A stretch of DNA of 64,000 nt, taken from Desmodesmus armatus (taxonomy: Eukaryota; Chlorophyta; Chlorophyceae; Sphaeropleales; Scenedesmaceae). The DNA lies in the NCBI GenBank assembly GCA_007449985.2, contig VIIQ02000587.1, forward strand, positions 248,001 through 312,000. Reading direction: 5' to 3'. This document shows, one piece after another, positions 37,501-49,955 of this stretch. The notes under the pieces were generated by a model, which did no database searches, was not told the origin of the DNA, and was given only the letters and a program-made list of their open reading frames with translations. A program made the position numbers and the translations under genes. The first letter of the stretch is position 1. The number at the start of each line of letters is the position of its first letter.

Positions 37501-40500
37501 TGCTAAAAACTGTTTGGTTGGCTGAGGACGACTTTCGTGCTGCCGAGTGACTGGTGCTGCCTTTGTTGTATGTAGGGAGCCTGCAGGATGCCTCCTTGCC
37601 TGAAGACTTTGACGCTCAACAGTATCCGGGCTACAGGCAGCATACAGCAACATCAGCAGCGGCAGCTGCAGCAGTGGTACCCGTGCCACCAGCAGGAGCA
37701 GCAGCATGCAGCAACAAGGCCGGCCACAGCAAGGGCTGTGGTACGTTTTTGATCACACAGTCCTTCTGCCCGAGTACATCTTGACCTGCAGACGCAGCAT
37801 TACACCGCCTGAGGCACCAGCTGGGCAGGCACAGGACAGCAGCATGCAGGCTGTGAGCCCCTTGAGCTGTGAAGACCCACTGCTGCAGCTTTGTGCACAG
37901 CCACTGGACAAGTGGCTGTCCAACAGCAGCACGCTGGCCGCCAGCCCTACCCCAAGCTTACGGGGCTTGCAGAGCCGCTGCACACAAGCTCTGGCAGCTG
38001 TTGATGTGGCGGCCTGCCCACGCCTACCGCGCCTCAGTGCTGCCGCCCTGGCTGTTGCAGCTAACAACCACCAGGTGCTTGTTGCACGGGCTGTGTTGGT
38101 GTACAGCGGACCTGCTCTGTGAATGCTATCAGCCCACACTACATACCATCTAGCATAGTATAGCTACTGGGGCAGTCAGGACATGCGGCTACAAACAACC
38201 TTGCCCTTTTGGTGGGAGGCATCCCTTTAGGCAGTGTGGCATGTGTGCTGCTCCCACAGACTCACCAACAATCGACCCGGACATGCACTGCTATGTGTTG
38301 CTGTTGTGCAGCTGCACACGCTCACGCAGCTTTCTCTGCAGGACTGTGGGCTGTCCACTTTTGCTGGCCTGCTGAGGCACCTGCCGAGCTTGTCTGTGCT
38401 GGCGCTACCCTTCAACCACATCACCTCATTGGCTGGGCTGGCAGACGGAGCTGCAGGCAACGCCCTGGCTGAACTGGACGTCTCGCACAACCAGATTGGG
38501 CCATGGTCTGAGAGCTGGCTCACAGACTGCACGGCACTTACGGCACTGGATGCCTCCTGCAATGTCAGCATGCAGCCTGGCGACTTGCAGCCGCTTGTCA
38601 GGTAGGGATGAAGCCAACAGCAGGCGGCTGCTCACACTACCCTGCGCTACCCTCCCGTGCAAGCACAACATGAGTGATGTCCCACAGAGACGCAAACATT
38701 CGGTGCATTCTGAACGGCCTTGCAAGGCAGCAACACCAGCATGTAACCTCGTATAGGGATGAAGAGTGAAGATGCGTTGTGTTTTGGGGCAGACGCACGC
38801 TGCGCAAATGTACTGCATGTTGTGCCTATTGAGGCCACCTACTTGAACCATCTGTGCTGTGGCACTGCATGGCAAGTCAGATCAGGTGGTGGTGACTGTA
38901 CATGACTGTGTGCTGACATGCAGGTCGGTGCCTCAGCTGCAGGACCTGGACCTGCGCTTCAACCCAGTGCAGCAGCACAAAGCCTATGGTGTTGTGCTGT
39001 CTGCCCTCACAAGGCTCAGCAGGCTGGACGGGGCACCTGCGCTGGCACAGCAGCAGAGCCTGCAAGCAGGTGCCTCTGGCCTCACAGCAAGCCTGCTGCG
39101 TGAGAGAGCTACACTGTGGCACAGCAGCAGTGGTGAGTCGCCAGTACGTTCAACTTGTACCGTGTCCAGCGCACACCACCGGCTGGAGAGCTAAGACAAA
39201 TGGATGATGTGCTCACTCCTGGCTTTGGCAGACGTGATCACAGCGCAGGCGTGCATGGCGGTATGCATAAGGCACACATCCCTCTCTGTGTGCAGGTCCT
39301 GTGCCGATGCTGCAGTCGCTGGGTGCGGGTGACTGGCGGCAGCTGCTGCACAGTGTGGTGCTGGAGGGCCAGGGCCTCCGCAGCCTGCACGGGCTAGCAG
39401 CAGCATGCAACCTGGTGGCTGCAAGCCTGGGGGGCAACCTCCTCAGCGACATGCAGGAGCTAGCAGCCTGCACCAAGCTGCAGAGCCTGCACATTAGCTC
39501 AAACCTGGTGGAAGAGGTGTGCACTCGGGTGCTTGAAGAGGTCCAGGCTGTCATGCGTCATGCTGGCCAACAGGACAGAGCCTGTCAGCTGCTTGGAGCT
39601 CAATATGCATGCATGCTGCACACTGATGGCCATGGCAGACATGCTGGATTTGACAACGGATGGTGTCACCTATGGAAGTTATGTGGCTTACACCGACACA
39701 CCGATTGTATTGTTTGTGCTGCTGCAGCTGGGGCCGGTTTCTGGTCTGGTCAGCTTGCAGCAGCTGGATGTGTCAGGCAACCATGTCAGCAGCCTGTCTG
39801 CCCTGTCAGGCCTGTCTGCACTCACCCAGCTGAGCTGTGAGGGCAACTGTATCACCAGCCTGGCAGGCATCGGCAGTCTGAGCAGCCTGGTGGAGCTGTA
39901 TGCAGCCCACAACAAGCTGGCCGACATCAAGGTCTGCACTCAAGCGCCACAGCATCTGCAGGCACACGCACAACAACGTCCCCGCTCAGCCCTGACAGGA
40001 GCACGCACTGCTGTTCCCAAATGACCTGTGTCACCAGCTGCTTGAACTGCTCATGCAGCTGATGCTGGTTGTGGTGAAACACCATGCCAGCACTGCAGAA
40101 GCAGCAGCATTGACTGGTGTTCCCAAACATGTTGATGGTGTATGCTGCGTGCAGGAGGCTGAGCGGCTGTCAGTGCTGCCCCAGCTCGTGGTGCTGGACC
40201 TGGTGGGCAACCCATTGGTGGCGGCTACAGAGGGCTACCGGCTGCTGCTGCTGTTCAAGCTGAGGTGCCTGAAGGTGCTGGACGGTACTGCAGCAGATGC
40301 AGCTGAGCTGGCAGCAGCACAGGCACAGCATGCTGGACGCCTGACGCTAAGCATGGTGGTGAGCACAGCTGCTGCGTATGGCCTTGAGACTCGTCTTGTG
40401 GCCATTGCACAAAAACATGGATCAGCAGTAGAGCCTCTGACAGCCATGGCGGTCACTGCAGCTCTCATGTGGGAGAGGTGGGATAGCCATATGCAATGTC

Positions 40501-43064
40501 ACCAAGAAGCATGTGCAGCTGTAGTTTATCCTTGAATCAATTGGACACCAACAGTAATGCGCTAGTGGTGTGGGTCCCGTGCAGGAGGAGCAGCTCGGCA
40601 GCCATGTTGAGCTGTCGACACTTCGGCACCTGGACCTTAGTGCTGTTGGCATCAGGGACCTAGGCAGTGTGTTTGCTGCCGGTGGGCCCCTGGCAGCACT
40701 CACTGGGCTCAACCTGGATGGCAACCAGCTCACCAGCCTGGCGCCTCTGGCTGGGCTGTCTCACTTGTTGGCCCTCAGCATCTGCAACAACAGGTGTGTG
40801 TCTTCGAACAGGTTCTGACGCTGTTGCTGATGCCTCACGCGCGGCTGTTCGGCTCTGTCAGCGCCCGCAAACATGCTGTTGCTGCTGTTATTGTTGGCAG
40901 TACCACTACCTCCAGGACTGACGGGCACCCCATGACGGAGGTTCAACCAGTGTTGCGGCAACACTGATTGTCAGTAGGACCTTGCAAGCCACTGAGCCAA
41001 CAGACATCAAGACTAACGTGACTTGGTTGGTTCAATCCCATATTGACCCATGAGTCATGCGCAACGTGCCTGCTGTGCTTTGGTGTGCGTCTGTGACAAC
41101 GTGGTGTGCAGGCCTGCTGATGCTGGTCAGTTGAGCAGCCTGTCATTTGCGGCAGCACCGCAGCCCGCAGCTGGGCCCCAGGGCGCCACATGCTCCACTT
41201 CAGCCACGCCCAAGGTGCTCCTCCCCAGCCTGCAGACCCTGCACCTGGCCGGGTGTGGCCTGACGTCGCTGGTGCCCCTGCAGCTGCAGTGCCTGCCAGC
41301 GCTGCGCAGCCTGTTTGTGCAGGGCAACGAGCTCAGCAGGCTGGATGGGCTGGAGGGACTGCTGCAGCTGAAAGAGCTGGTGGCAGATAAGAACAGGATC
41401 AGGTGAGCCAGATGCCGAGGAGTTGCTGGTGCAGCAGGACTGACCCTGTCAGACCGTAGGTGTGGTGCTGAGCCTTTGGGGCTGTTTACTACTGGGGTCA
41501 AGGCACTGCAGCTCAAGGCTAGGTATGCATGCCGCAAGTGTACCATCGTGGCAAGGCTTATTGAATCCTCAACCCTGCAGCAACAACAAGTTGTAAGCTG
41601 CTCACAAAAGCAGCTGCCACAACATGCAGATCAGCCCTGTGCTGGGTTGTGTGCGCTTGACCATCAAGTGCCCTGCCTTGTTTGTTGCCTGCCTGCCTGT
41701 CTGCCAATCTGTCTGTCTGCCTGCCTGTCTGCCAATCTGTCTGTCTGCCTGCCTGCCCGCTTGCCTGTCTATGTTGCATGGTTCCCAGGGTGCTTGACCC
41801 TGAGGTGCTGTCCAGCCTTGTGAGGCTGCAGGAGCTGCGGTTGGAGGAGAACGCCATCAGGAGCATCAACCCTGCAGCCCCAAGTGCTGGTGGGGTGGGT
41901 GTGTGCCTGCCGCAGCTGCATGTGCTGCTGCTGGGCAGCAACAGGTTGATGGATGCAGCGGAGTGTGTGCGGCGGCTGGCGGGCATACCGCTGCTGGCAG
42001 AGGTGACTGTGGCAGGCAACCCATTTGCTCGCAAGCAGGTGCGCTGGACTTGCCTGTCACCTGTCGGACTGCGTGCAGAACATTCACAGCATCCAATCAT
42101 ACTGGGCAGTGTCGAGTGGATATGACTACGACTGGAATGCACAAGCTCCATTGCATCATACCTCGCATCGTGCCACAATGGGGACGCAAACAGCAATGGA
42201 GGATGCCAACTTGAGGTTGCCAAGACAGGTGCCAAACCCATCCATTTTCATGATGAAGCAACACTGACAAGTCTGTCCTGCTTGCAATTTTGTCCCGGTT
42301 GGAACCAATGAAAGCACGCAACCCTGTCTGACGCGTGCCTCCCCTGCACGCGTTGCTGTCGCTGTTTTTCACAGCCCTACAGGCAGATGTTCATTGAGCA
42401 GTGCGCTCAGCTGCAGGTGCTGGATGGGCAGCCCATCTCAGCCGAGGAGCGGGAGTATGTGGAGGCCATGATGGCAGCTGCCGAGGGCAACAACTTTGGC
42501 TCTGAGGTCCCTCAGTTCACAGCACAGATGCTCCTAGCAGCCACAGCATCTACAACAGAAGCGCCAGCACCCCCAACCGTGCTGCCGCTCGCCCGCATGC
42601 CAGCCGCCACTCGCATCAGTGTGCCTGACATGCCTTCCCCCAAAGCAGGCCATGGCCTGCAGGGCCTTGCTGCAGCACTGAGTAGCTATGAGGGGCTTGC
42701 AAACCTGGCAGCGGCACGGCAGGCCCTGCTGCTGGGAGGCCTGGGCCAGGCAGGTCACCCTGGCGGCCTCCTGCCCACCTCGGTGCCCTCCATACAGTCA
42801 GGAGTGCTGGTGCTGACAGGGCCGGCATCCTTTGGGCTTGAAGGGACGGCCATGAGGGGCAGCAGCAGCCCGGGAGGCGGCAGCGGAGGGGCGGGCTCGC
42901 CAGCATCATCGCCCAGCAAGGGTGGCGGCCTGAGGCAGCAGCAGCAGCCGCAGTCAAGCCCTGAGACTGGTGCCCGAGGTGCCGCACGGCGCACGACCAC
43001 CGGCAGCATAGCATCATACCGTGCCGGAGGCTTTGTTGTGCGGCAGGCAACGTTCCAGCGCTGA
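34519..43064 (+). CDS. LRRC9: LRRC9-like leucine-rich repeat protein (cilia-associated)
   Basis: A very large protein of many SDS22-like leucine-rich repeats, over roughly 20 exons. The likely start is the ATG at 34519: a 19-base exon (MDDTDE plus one base) splices at GTGATT to an acceptor before 34613, giving MDDTDEALAVLLEANGYSTE in frame. Features following the vertebrate LRRC9 order: LEMFLQDYPK and NLTELRLID; LRRs through 35.5 kb; LCLADPFWGDCPVTSLSNYQ then MRRRTLRRGLEDL (35.7-35.98 kb); a non-LRR helical centre with LEEGRPSDAWVQSCQELV (36.6 kb) and RIHNRHLRTQFGRHW (36.95 kb); YVFDHTVLLPEYILTCRRS (37.74-37.8 kb); then a second LRR array to 42.0 kb including LRSLFVQGNELSRLDGLEGL; and a disordered Ser/Gly/Gln tail ending at the TGA at 43062-43064. 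LRRC9 is found mainly in ciliated organisms, which agrees with DRC4 in the same window. Its molecular role is poorly known. Confidence 0.87.
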
Positions 43065-44488
43065 AGCAAGCATTTGAGACATGCTTCGTTCGCAGTTGGG
43101 GCTTGCACGCGGCGCTGTGCCTGGCATGGCCATGCGGGGCCAGACTTTGTTGGTAGTGCACGTGGGCCATAGGTATGATGCACGACTCCATCACTGGCAG
43201 TCTACAGTGATATCCATGCTCAGCACATGCGCCAGCACCAGCGGCAGCAGCCCTTGCTACAGGTGTCCTGCCATGACGGCAGCTGGTTCGACCCCGGATG
43301 GGCCATACAGTGTGTTTGCGCCTCGTGTCAGCTGTAAATGTTGGGGCTATGCATGACCCATCGGGCGTGGATCCTACATGCATGTCCATACACGTGTGTA
43401 ACAATCTGCCAAGGCGCATTGCGTGAAGGTGGCACCATGCCATATGGCGGGTATGCTGACAAAGATTGCATCACGGCGTTTGCTGGACATGCCTGCGGCC
43501 CACCATTGTGTGTGTTGTCACTGGACTGTTCGGTCCAGTGCAGTTGCAGGTGACACCTACCTGCTGCTGCTTGTGACTTTTCAGAGTGATGAAATGCTTG
43601 CTCTCACTAACTGTTTGGGGATGGTTGGTCAACCATCAACTGACATCGTTGGGCTGGTTTGCCGCTTGAAACTTTGAGTCTGGCATGGCAGGTGGGCATA
43701 CATGCTCGTTGCTGGCGTGTTGCGTGCAGCTATCATACCACCCAAAGATACATTGATGCCTGGAAGGATCAAGTCCTGCAGCAATGTCCAAAATTGCACT
43801 ATCACACTCACAACTTGGCGTGCTGCACAGGTGTACTCTCACCAACAGCACCAGCAGAGTGTTGGTTGAAAATGTGGACCTCAGCTGTGCCACTTTGCAC
43901 TTGAGTGAGTCCTGTGCATTTGAGGCATGCTCAAGAACCAGTCCCTCTCCCTGTGAAGGTGTATCCCTAGTGGGTCTGGTGACATCCACACAAAGTGCTA
44001 CTGATCACTGCCGCGCATGGCTAGGTGATAAAGCCGACCGCCAACAGCTTGCAGCACGGTTGCTGCATGTGGTGCACCCACCAAATTGCACAATCCACGA
44101 CAGCACGAAGGGAACATTTCAACCAGCTACCATGCTACTGCAGCACTCAGAAGTTCCACCACAAGTAAGGCAGAAGGTTTATGCTACAACCAGCAGCTGC
44201 CTGGCCAAACAAAAGGACTCTGGAAGGAGCTCCCAAGCTTCCTCAACGAGCAGCCGCACACCCAACACCAGAGTGCATGTGCTGCACTAAGAAATCAACC
44301 AGGCAACAACCACCACCTACAGGCATGGCTGTGCATCCAAGAATTATGGCCGGTACTGCTGCACCTCTGCACAAGCTCATGCAGCTGGCCATGCAAAGCC
44401 AGCAATCAGCGCCTGGTAGTGCCCATTTTGCTTCGCAACAACCTGCTGCAATGCTGCCAGGTGCTATTGCTGCAGCAGCGCCCTCTGC
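43065..44488. other. 3' flanks of LRRC9 and F-box copy 1
   Basis: Convergent 3' UTRs. On the right side, 44.09-44.45 kb resembles the 3' end and flank of F-box copy 2 (54.35-54.72 kb). It includes remnants of the copy 2 coiled-coil coding sequence, which in copy 1 lies after the stop codon. No other gene is seen. Confidence 0.55.
43333..43337 (+). terminator. TGTAA polyadenylation signal of LRRC9
   Basis: TGTAA 269 bases beyond the LRRC9 stop, with a second copy at 43397-43401. Confidence 0.4.
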
Positions 44489-46330
44489 TCAGCCAGCTGC
44501 TGCGCCAGGGTCTGCTGTGCAGAGCTCTGACAGCTGCAGCCATACATCAGGCGCACCACCTCCGCTGGTGGTCTGCAGCACACAAGAACATCGGCACACA
44601 AAAAAACCATTTTGGTTAGCAGCACACTCAATTCACAAGCACGAGCGGGCCAACACCCACTGCCCCGCCACCGTGCTGCCCAGTCAATCATGGTTGTAGC
44701 TTCCAAAGTACAGTGCATTGTGGCTGGCAACCCCGTGTTCAACGGGTTGCCCCTCCCTCTCTATGGGACTACCAAAGAGGTGAAGCCTGCCTGTGAAGCC
44801 TCTGTGCTGTTGTACGCCCAGACACATGCCGTGTTTGTCAAGCAGTGACGAAGTCACCAGAGTGATGCTCACCTGCAGCACAACCGGGTGATCTGCATAG
44901 TCATCCTCGTCACCACTGTCAGCCTCTCCATCTCCACCATCGTCATCATCATCAGCAGCAGCATCGCCATGACTTCGGAAGCACCTGTCAACCTCCAGCG
45001 CTGTCAAAGCAGTGAGGCTGGTGAGTGGCAGCAGCACCGCTCTGCTCAAGCCATAGGTGCCCAGACAGACCTCCAGCTCACGGAGTTGCGTGACAGCTGC
45101 TAGGCCCTGCACAGAGCTGCTGATAGCGGCCACGTCACTTGGTGGGTAGATTGCAGTCAGGCAGGTCACAGCTGTGAGCTGCCGCAGCAGCGACACATGC
45201 TGCCCATGCTGCAGCGCCATGGGCGATACCTCACACAAGTTGTGACAGCAGCTCACAAGGCTGGAAAGGGCCACTGCACCCCATGATGCATCCCAAGCAG
45301 CAGTGTGAATGAACAACCGAGTGAGGTGGGGCAGCTGGCGCCCAGCACAGAACACATGCTGCCAAACCCCACCAGACAGCTCAGCATACATCGTGAGGGA
45401 CTCGAGGCTGCTGCTGGCTGTGAGTGCAGAGTATGCAGGGCCAGCACGAGGCCAGCTCGCGCCTTTCCGGTCGTCTATGACCAGCTCAGTCAGGTGCTGC
45501 AGCCCGTCCATGCCCCACAAAAAGGAACCAGGCCCCTCTGCGGGACCCACAACAGCGCAATCAACCCTCAGGCTCAGCAACCCTGTAGGAACCAGTGACA
45601 GAACGTCAGCATCCACAACAGACATGAGGCGAAGCCGCTTCAAGGATGGCGGCAGCTGCAATCCAGGGACTGTGCTAGGGCCAACTGAAGGGACATCGAC
45701 GCTAATGCAAGCCCTTAGCCCGAGCTCTTGCAGATCTGTAAGGCCACCCAGATGCACCAAGTTGTCAACGGTCAGGCTGTCAACATCCAAGAAGGTCAGG
45801 AGCGGGGGCAGGATGGCCACAGAAAAGCCGTTTCTGCCAGGTGGCCAGTCAAACGGCATAGGCAGCACGGACAAGTGCCGCAGGTGCACCAGGCAGGACA
45901 GGCCAGAGACATCGCTTGTGTTGCAGGACAGCTCCAGACGCGTCAATTTGGCACAGTCCTGGATCACACCAGGCTGGCCACTTGCTGCTGGCCCCAGCTG
46001 CACACGACAAATTCCGGTTATCACAAGCTCCAGAAGATTCTGGCAAGGCAGCTGCTGTAGCAGCTGTGGAAAATCATGCATCTGCAGGCGTGTGAGGTGG
46101 TGGCCATAATGCTCCAGCCAGTCAAAGACTGCTATTGCATTGTCGGTACTTTTGACAGGGATGCTGTGGGCTGGGTAGTGCCCTGGTCCAAGCAGCAGGT
46201 CCTCAACTGCTACTGCAGCGGCATGCAGCCTCCTGTTTACCAAGCAGCAGCTGTTCAGCCGGTCCTTGGCCGGCACGTGCTGCATCACGAGCTTAAGGAC
46301 CTCATCAGGCAGAGAGTTGAGGAGAGACAT
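44489..46330 (-). CDS. F-box/leucine-rich repeat protein, copy 1 (C-terminally truncated)
   Basis: Probable substrate-recognition subunit of an SCF ubiquitin ligase. The ATG at 46328-46330 opens MSLLNSLPDEVLKLVMQHVP; residues about 5-45 form the F-box (LPDEVLKLVMQHVPAKDRL, then CCLVNRRLHAAA). A long array of irregular leucine-rich repeats follows in one exon, ending in an acidic run (DDDDDGGDGEADSGDEDD) and a donor after VVLQ near 44.87 kb. The second exon reads TTSGGGAPDVWLQLSELC and meets a TGA at 44489-44491. In copy 2 the same exon continues into a coiled coil of about 70 residues. Copy 1 lacks about 26 bases after GACCCTGGC, which throws it out of frame. The target protein is unknown. 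Confidence 0.82.
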
Positions 46331-46486
46331 TCAATTAACTGAAGACTTGTGGGCGTTGTTCCGGCTGTCGACAGCAACGTCAAGAAAGAGAGGACCTGGT
46401 GGACCGTCATACAAAAAGCGCAATATCTTGCACTCACCGCTCGTTTGTCTGTACTACAGGGTACTACAGTGCAGCATGCTCTGTTC

Positions 46487-46498
46487 CGTAAACCGCAA
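46487..46498 (-). promoter_or_regulatory. Upstream motif shared by the F-box paralogues (copy 1)
   Basis: CGTAAACCGCA lies about 156 bases upstream of the copy 1 start and recurs about 150 bases upstream of the copy 2 start, where the rest of the upstream sequence has diverged. A conserved promoter element is a reasonable inference; it could also simply be residual similarity from the duplication. Confidence 0.4.
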
Positions 46499-46627
46499 CT
46501 TGCGTAAGCCCGGCTTCCAATTTTGGCTTGAGGCTTGACTGTCAGATACATTTGAAGGACATTTAGGGCGGATGTGGCTACAAGGTGGAAGCTGATTCCG
46601 CTGCCCAAGACACATACGGGGTGTGAC

Positions 46628-46648
46628 AGAAAACTAGAAACCGGTTTG
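46628..46648 (+). repeat. Left terminal inverted repeat
   Basis: AGAAAACTAGAA followed by ACCGGTTTG; the mirror image is at the right end (53932-53952). A second internal copy is at 46762-46773. Confidence 0.65.
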
Positions 46649-47097
46649 ACCTGGAATTTTTGGTCGAAATGTTTTAGAATTCTCGTGTTTGTGCCACAAT
46701 GAGGGGTTCCTGCTGGAACTAGAACTGGGGTGTTGCTTCGGTCTACCGGTCGCTGCTTCCTAGAAAACTAGAAAGGCCGCCCTGCTGCCCGCCTGCTGCT
46801 TGCCTACAGCATTATCTGCCTACGGCACACTCTTCAGCACTGGCAGGTCCATGCTTGAGTTTGCTTCAGCATTCTCAGCGGTCAGCAGCACCACCCAGGG
46901 CAGGCCCTATGCACAAGGTTGACCAATGCTGCCAATTGTATGTGAGTTGGCAAAAATGCCTGGCTTTGCTAAGACAAGGCCCTGATCCTGTCCAGAACAG
47001 TAGCAGTAGTGCCCACTGCTGACACATGTTATGAATGTTTCGAAGTCAACTTTCCCCTCGCACCTCGTAACAGCAGCAGCCCCAGCATGTTACAAGT

Positions 47098-48428
47098 CTA
47101 GGCGCACCACTTTGCACAGTGATTTTTCAACCAGCCAGGGGCGTTTGCTGCGGGCACCTGGCATGCCGCAGGCAGCTGCTGCCAGCTGGCCCCTGGCTTG
47201 CAGCCATCCCTGCACAGCACCCTCCAACGCATTGCTGTGCAGTCGAGCTCTGCCAGGGCCCTGTTGCTCTTGTGCTGTGTGTGTGCACATGCTGTGGAGG
47301 TGGTGTACACATACAGGCTGGGATGGGCTGAACCCTGCGATGCGTGCAGTGCACAGCCGATGATGCGGGACCCGCCCATGCCGCTGCTGATAGCTGCGTC
47401 CACCGACGCGTGCAGCACGCCTGGCCCTGCCCCCAGTCCCCCCTGCCCCATGCCTGCACCTTGCGGCGCTGCCCCTCGAGGTCCCTGAGCTGGCCACAGG
47501 GCCGCTTCCTGCAGCATGCACACGAGGGTGTCCTCCAGGCTGCTGTCTTGCGGCTGCATGACCCGCAGCACCCTGTCGCTCCCCAGCTTCACACACCCCT
47601 CTATGCGCAACTGCTGCTTGCTGTTGTACACTGCCTGGTCGATGATGCAGCCAGCTGCACCTGCCGCTGTGATGACGGCCGTGATGGCCTGCGGTATGCA
47701 TGCAACAACATGCGCTACGACTGCCTTGGCCTGTGCGATTGAAGGCAAGCTACCGCCATTGGACAGGTGCACAATGACGTGCTGTGAGAACTTGGTTGCG
47801 TCGCTGGCATCCAAGACGACAGAAGCAGTGCGCAGCACGTGCGGCCCCACACCATGCTCCCTGCAGTAATCATCGACCCCATCAAAAATGTTGTACAATA
47901 CCGCAGCATCTGTTGCCAGCGTGCGGGTTGGGTTGGTGGCTCTGCAGTACTCTAGGTCGAAAAAGGGCCGGAGGCGTGCAACTGGCGGGATCACCTCGTA
48001 CAGGCTAGGTGGGTTGCTTTGTGCTGCTATGCTCTGCTGCACGCTCTCAACTGTGGCCACAAAAAACACCCTCCTGCCATGTGCGTCTACTTGCTGTGCC
48101 CACACGCGCTGTGGCCACGCGATGGGCCGCTGCTGCTGCAGCAGCGCCGCGAGGCTGTGGTGTAGGAGTCACATGGCTGGGGGCGGGGCCAGCGGGATGC
48201 GGCCGTTCTCGTTGGCCACCCGGATGGCGGCCTTGTGCTCAGGCCTCGACGCCCAGCCGTCCCCCCAGACAGCCATCTTGCCGAAGGCGGGGTGCTTGAA
48301 GTCTGGATGATTCTGGCCTCTTGCGCCGCTCCTCTTGTGCTCCACAAAGGATACCCAGTCCTGGGGTGGGCCAGCAGGTGCTCCGCACAGGCTATCAGCC
48401 AGGCTGGTGCCGTGCTGTAGTCCTCAGG
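47098..48428 (-). CDS. PrimPol-type primase-polymerase (element-borne, frame-interrupted)
   Basis: Archaeo-eukaryotic primase superfamily, related to eukaryotic PRIMPOL, which primes DNA synthesis and bypasses lesions. Catalytic motifs are complete: motif I FFDLEY (Asp and Glu near 47958-47950), preceded by the typical YEVIPPVARLRP; motif II KFSQHVIVHL (S-x-H); motif III IIDQAVYNSKQQLR, matching PRIMPOL's DxGVYxxxRxFR. The core lies in one open frame from 48105 down to about 47.5 kb; beyond it the frame becomes Gly-rich and may be intron or tail, with the nominal stop at 47098. Upstream, after an acceptor near 48428, PEDYSTAPAWLIACAEHLL and, after a -1 shift, HPDFKHPAFGKMAVWGDGW look coding, but a TGA at 48169-48171 lies before the core. 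It could be a decayed copy, or carry base-calling errors and an unseen intron. A displaced host PRIMPOL is the alternative. Confidence 0.65.
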
Positions 48429-48749
48429 CCTGCGTGGACATCAGCACAGCAAGGGTGGTCAATGCAGGCGTCAGTTCTGGGGGCTGGTGACTCGGCACAG
48501 GGCTGTCGCTCGCTTGGCCTGCTTGCATGTACATGTACGACTCGCCTGCGTTGGCTTGCAGGTCTGCTTCTGCCGTCATTGCTGGGGGGCTAGGGAACTG
48601 TGTCAGGCCCGTCCGCCAATGCTGGCTTGCATGCGGGATCTGTCTGCGTCAGGTGGGGCGCGGTCATCTGCATGGCGTGTGCTGTCAGAGCAGTCTGCAG
48701 GGACAGCCTGCTGCTGCGTACCTCAGGAGCGGTGCTGCAGCGCCCAGGT

Positions 48750-49888
48750 TGCCGTCCAGCGGCGGTGCTGCAGCGCCCAGGGTGGCGGCCAGCGGCGGGG
48801 CTTCAGGGGCCTGGTTGGCGTCTGGTGGCAGAGCCTTCTTGGTGGGCCACTCCGCCCTGGCTGAGGCGTACGACAAGGCTACTGGCTTTGACTTCCCCTT
48901 CAGCAAGGGAGAGGTGGGTTCTTTTGGGCTGTTTTACCACGTGCAGCAAGCATGATCTCACATGCGCTACAGAGCGCATCCAGCAGTGGTCAGGCAACTG
49001 CCACAAACCCCTGTTACATGCCTGCCAATCCAGCCATTGTCAAGATCCTGCAACAGCTGAACAGGCAGCCCTTGCACATCCTGCTCCCAGAGCCCTTGTG
49101 TCTTCCTCCTTGTGGCTAGAGAGGCCCAGTCAGGTGATTCATTTGCCAGTCACAAGCCATTTGGTGCCCTCTGTTGTGGTGTTTGCAGCTGGGCAAAATG
49201 TTCAAGTCTACCCCGGACTTGGGCATCTTCTCGTACCAGGCACAGACCCACGTGTTTGCAGCCCCCCCAACAGCGACTGGTGCAGACATTGTCTACAGCC
49301 AGGTCAGCACTGGCCGCAGTTCCGTGATGGTGTTCTGGGCTGACAAGCTGCCTGTCAAGCTGGTGGCGGCGCTGGAGGCTGCTGTGAGGCTGGTGAGTGC
49401 CGGACTGGGCGGCAGCTTCAGGAAAGCTGCTTGCGCTCGCAGCACCCATGGAGTGTCTGAATGGTCTGAATCATGTGTTCTGCACACCAACATGTGCTCG
49501 CTGCTGTTTGCTGCTGCTTGCTGCTTGTTGCAGCGGCCAAACCCCCAGGCCTGTTCAGGGATGAGGCCCCTGACGGGGCGGGGGCGGCACCTGAGGAGAT
49601 GCCACCTGAGGAGCAGCCATCCCAGAACCCAGCACCCCTCGAGCAGGTGGGCAGGGTATGGTTGGTGACGATCCATGCAGCCGGGCTCTGCCTAGCTGTG
49701 GCAGCATGACAGCATGCAAGTAGGCTGCATTGCGCTGGGTGGCAAGCTGCTGCTGAAGGTGTGTGGTCTGTCTGCTTGTTGACTGTTGTTGGATGCAGGC
49801 TGGTGAAGTAGGAGGGAGCAGAGACCGCCTGAATCGAGCTGATGCACTGCTGATGCTCGGCAACCAGCCCAAGGTGTGTTGATCAACC
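48750..49888 (+). CDS. Unassigned exons inside the mobile element
   Basis: Four stretches look coding, each bounded by good splice sites: about 48.78-48.91 kb (AFLVGHSALAEAYDKATGF, donor GAG|GTGGGT); 49191-49392 (LGKMFKSTPDLGIFSYQAQT to LEAAVRL, donor GTGAGT); about 49.54-49.65 kb (acidic, GLFRDEAPDG to NPAPLEQ); and about 49.80-49.87 kb (RLNRADALLMLGNQPK). I do not recognise a domain. They may be the 5' exons of the transposase-like gene that follows on the same strand, or a separate accessory protein of the element. Confidence 0.45.
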
Positions 49889-49895
49889 TGCTTGC

Positions 49896-49897
<2 letters not shown>

Positions 49898-49951
<54 letters not shown>
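49898..49951. repeat. (CTG)18 microsatellite
   Basis: Eighteen uninterrupted GCT/CTG units directly after the exon that ends at about 49.87 kb, in probable intron sequence of the mobile element. Confidence 0.9.
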
Positions 49952-49955
<4 letters not shown>

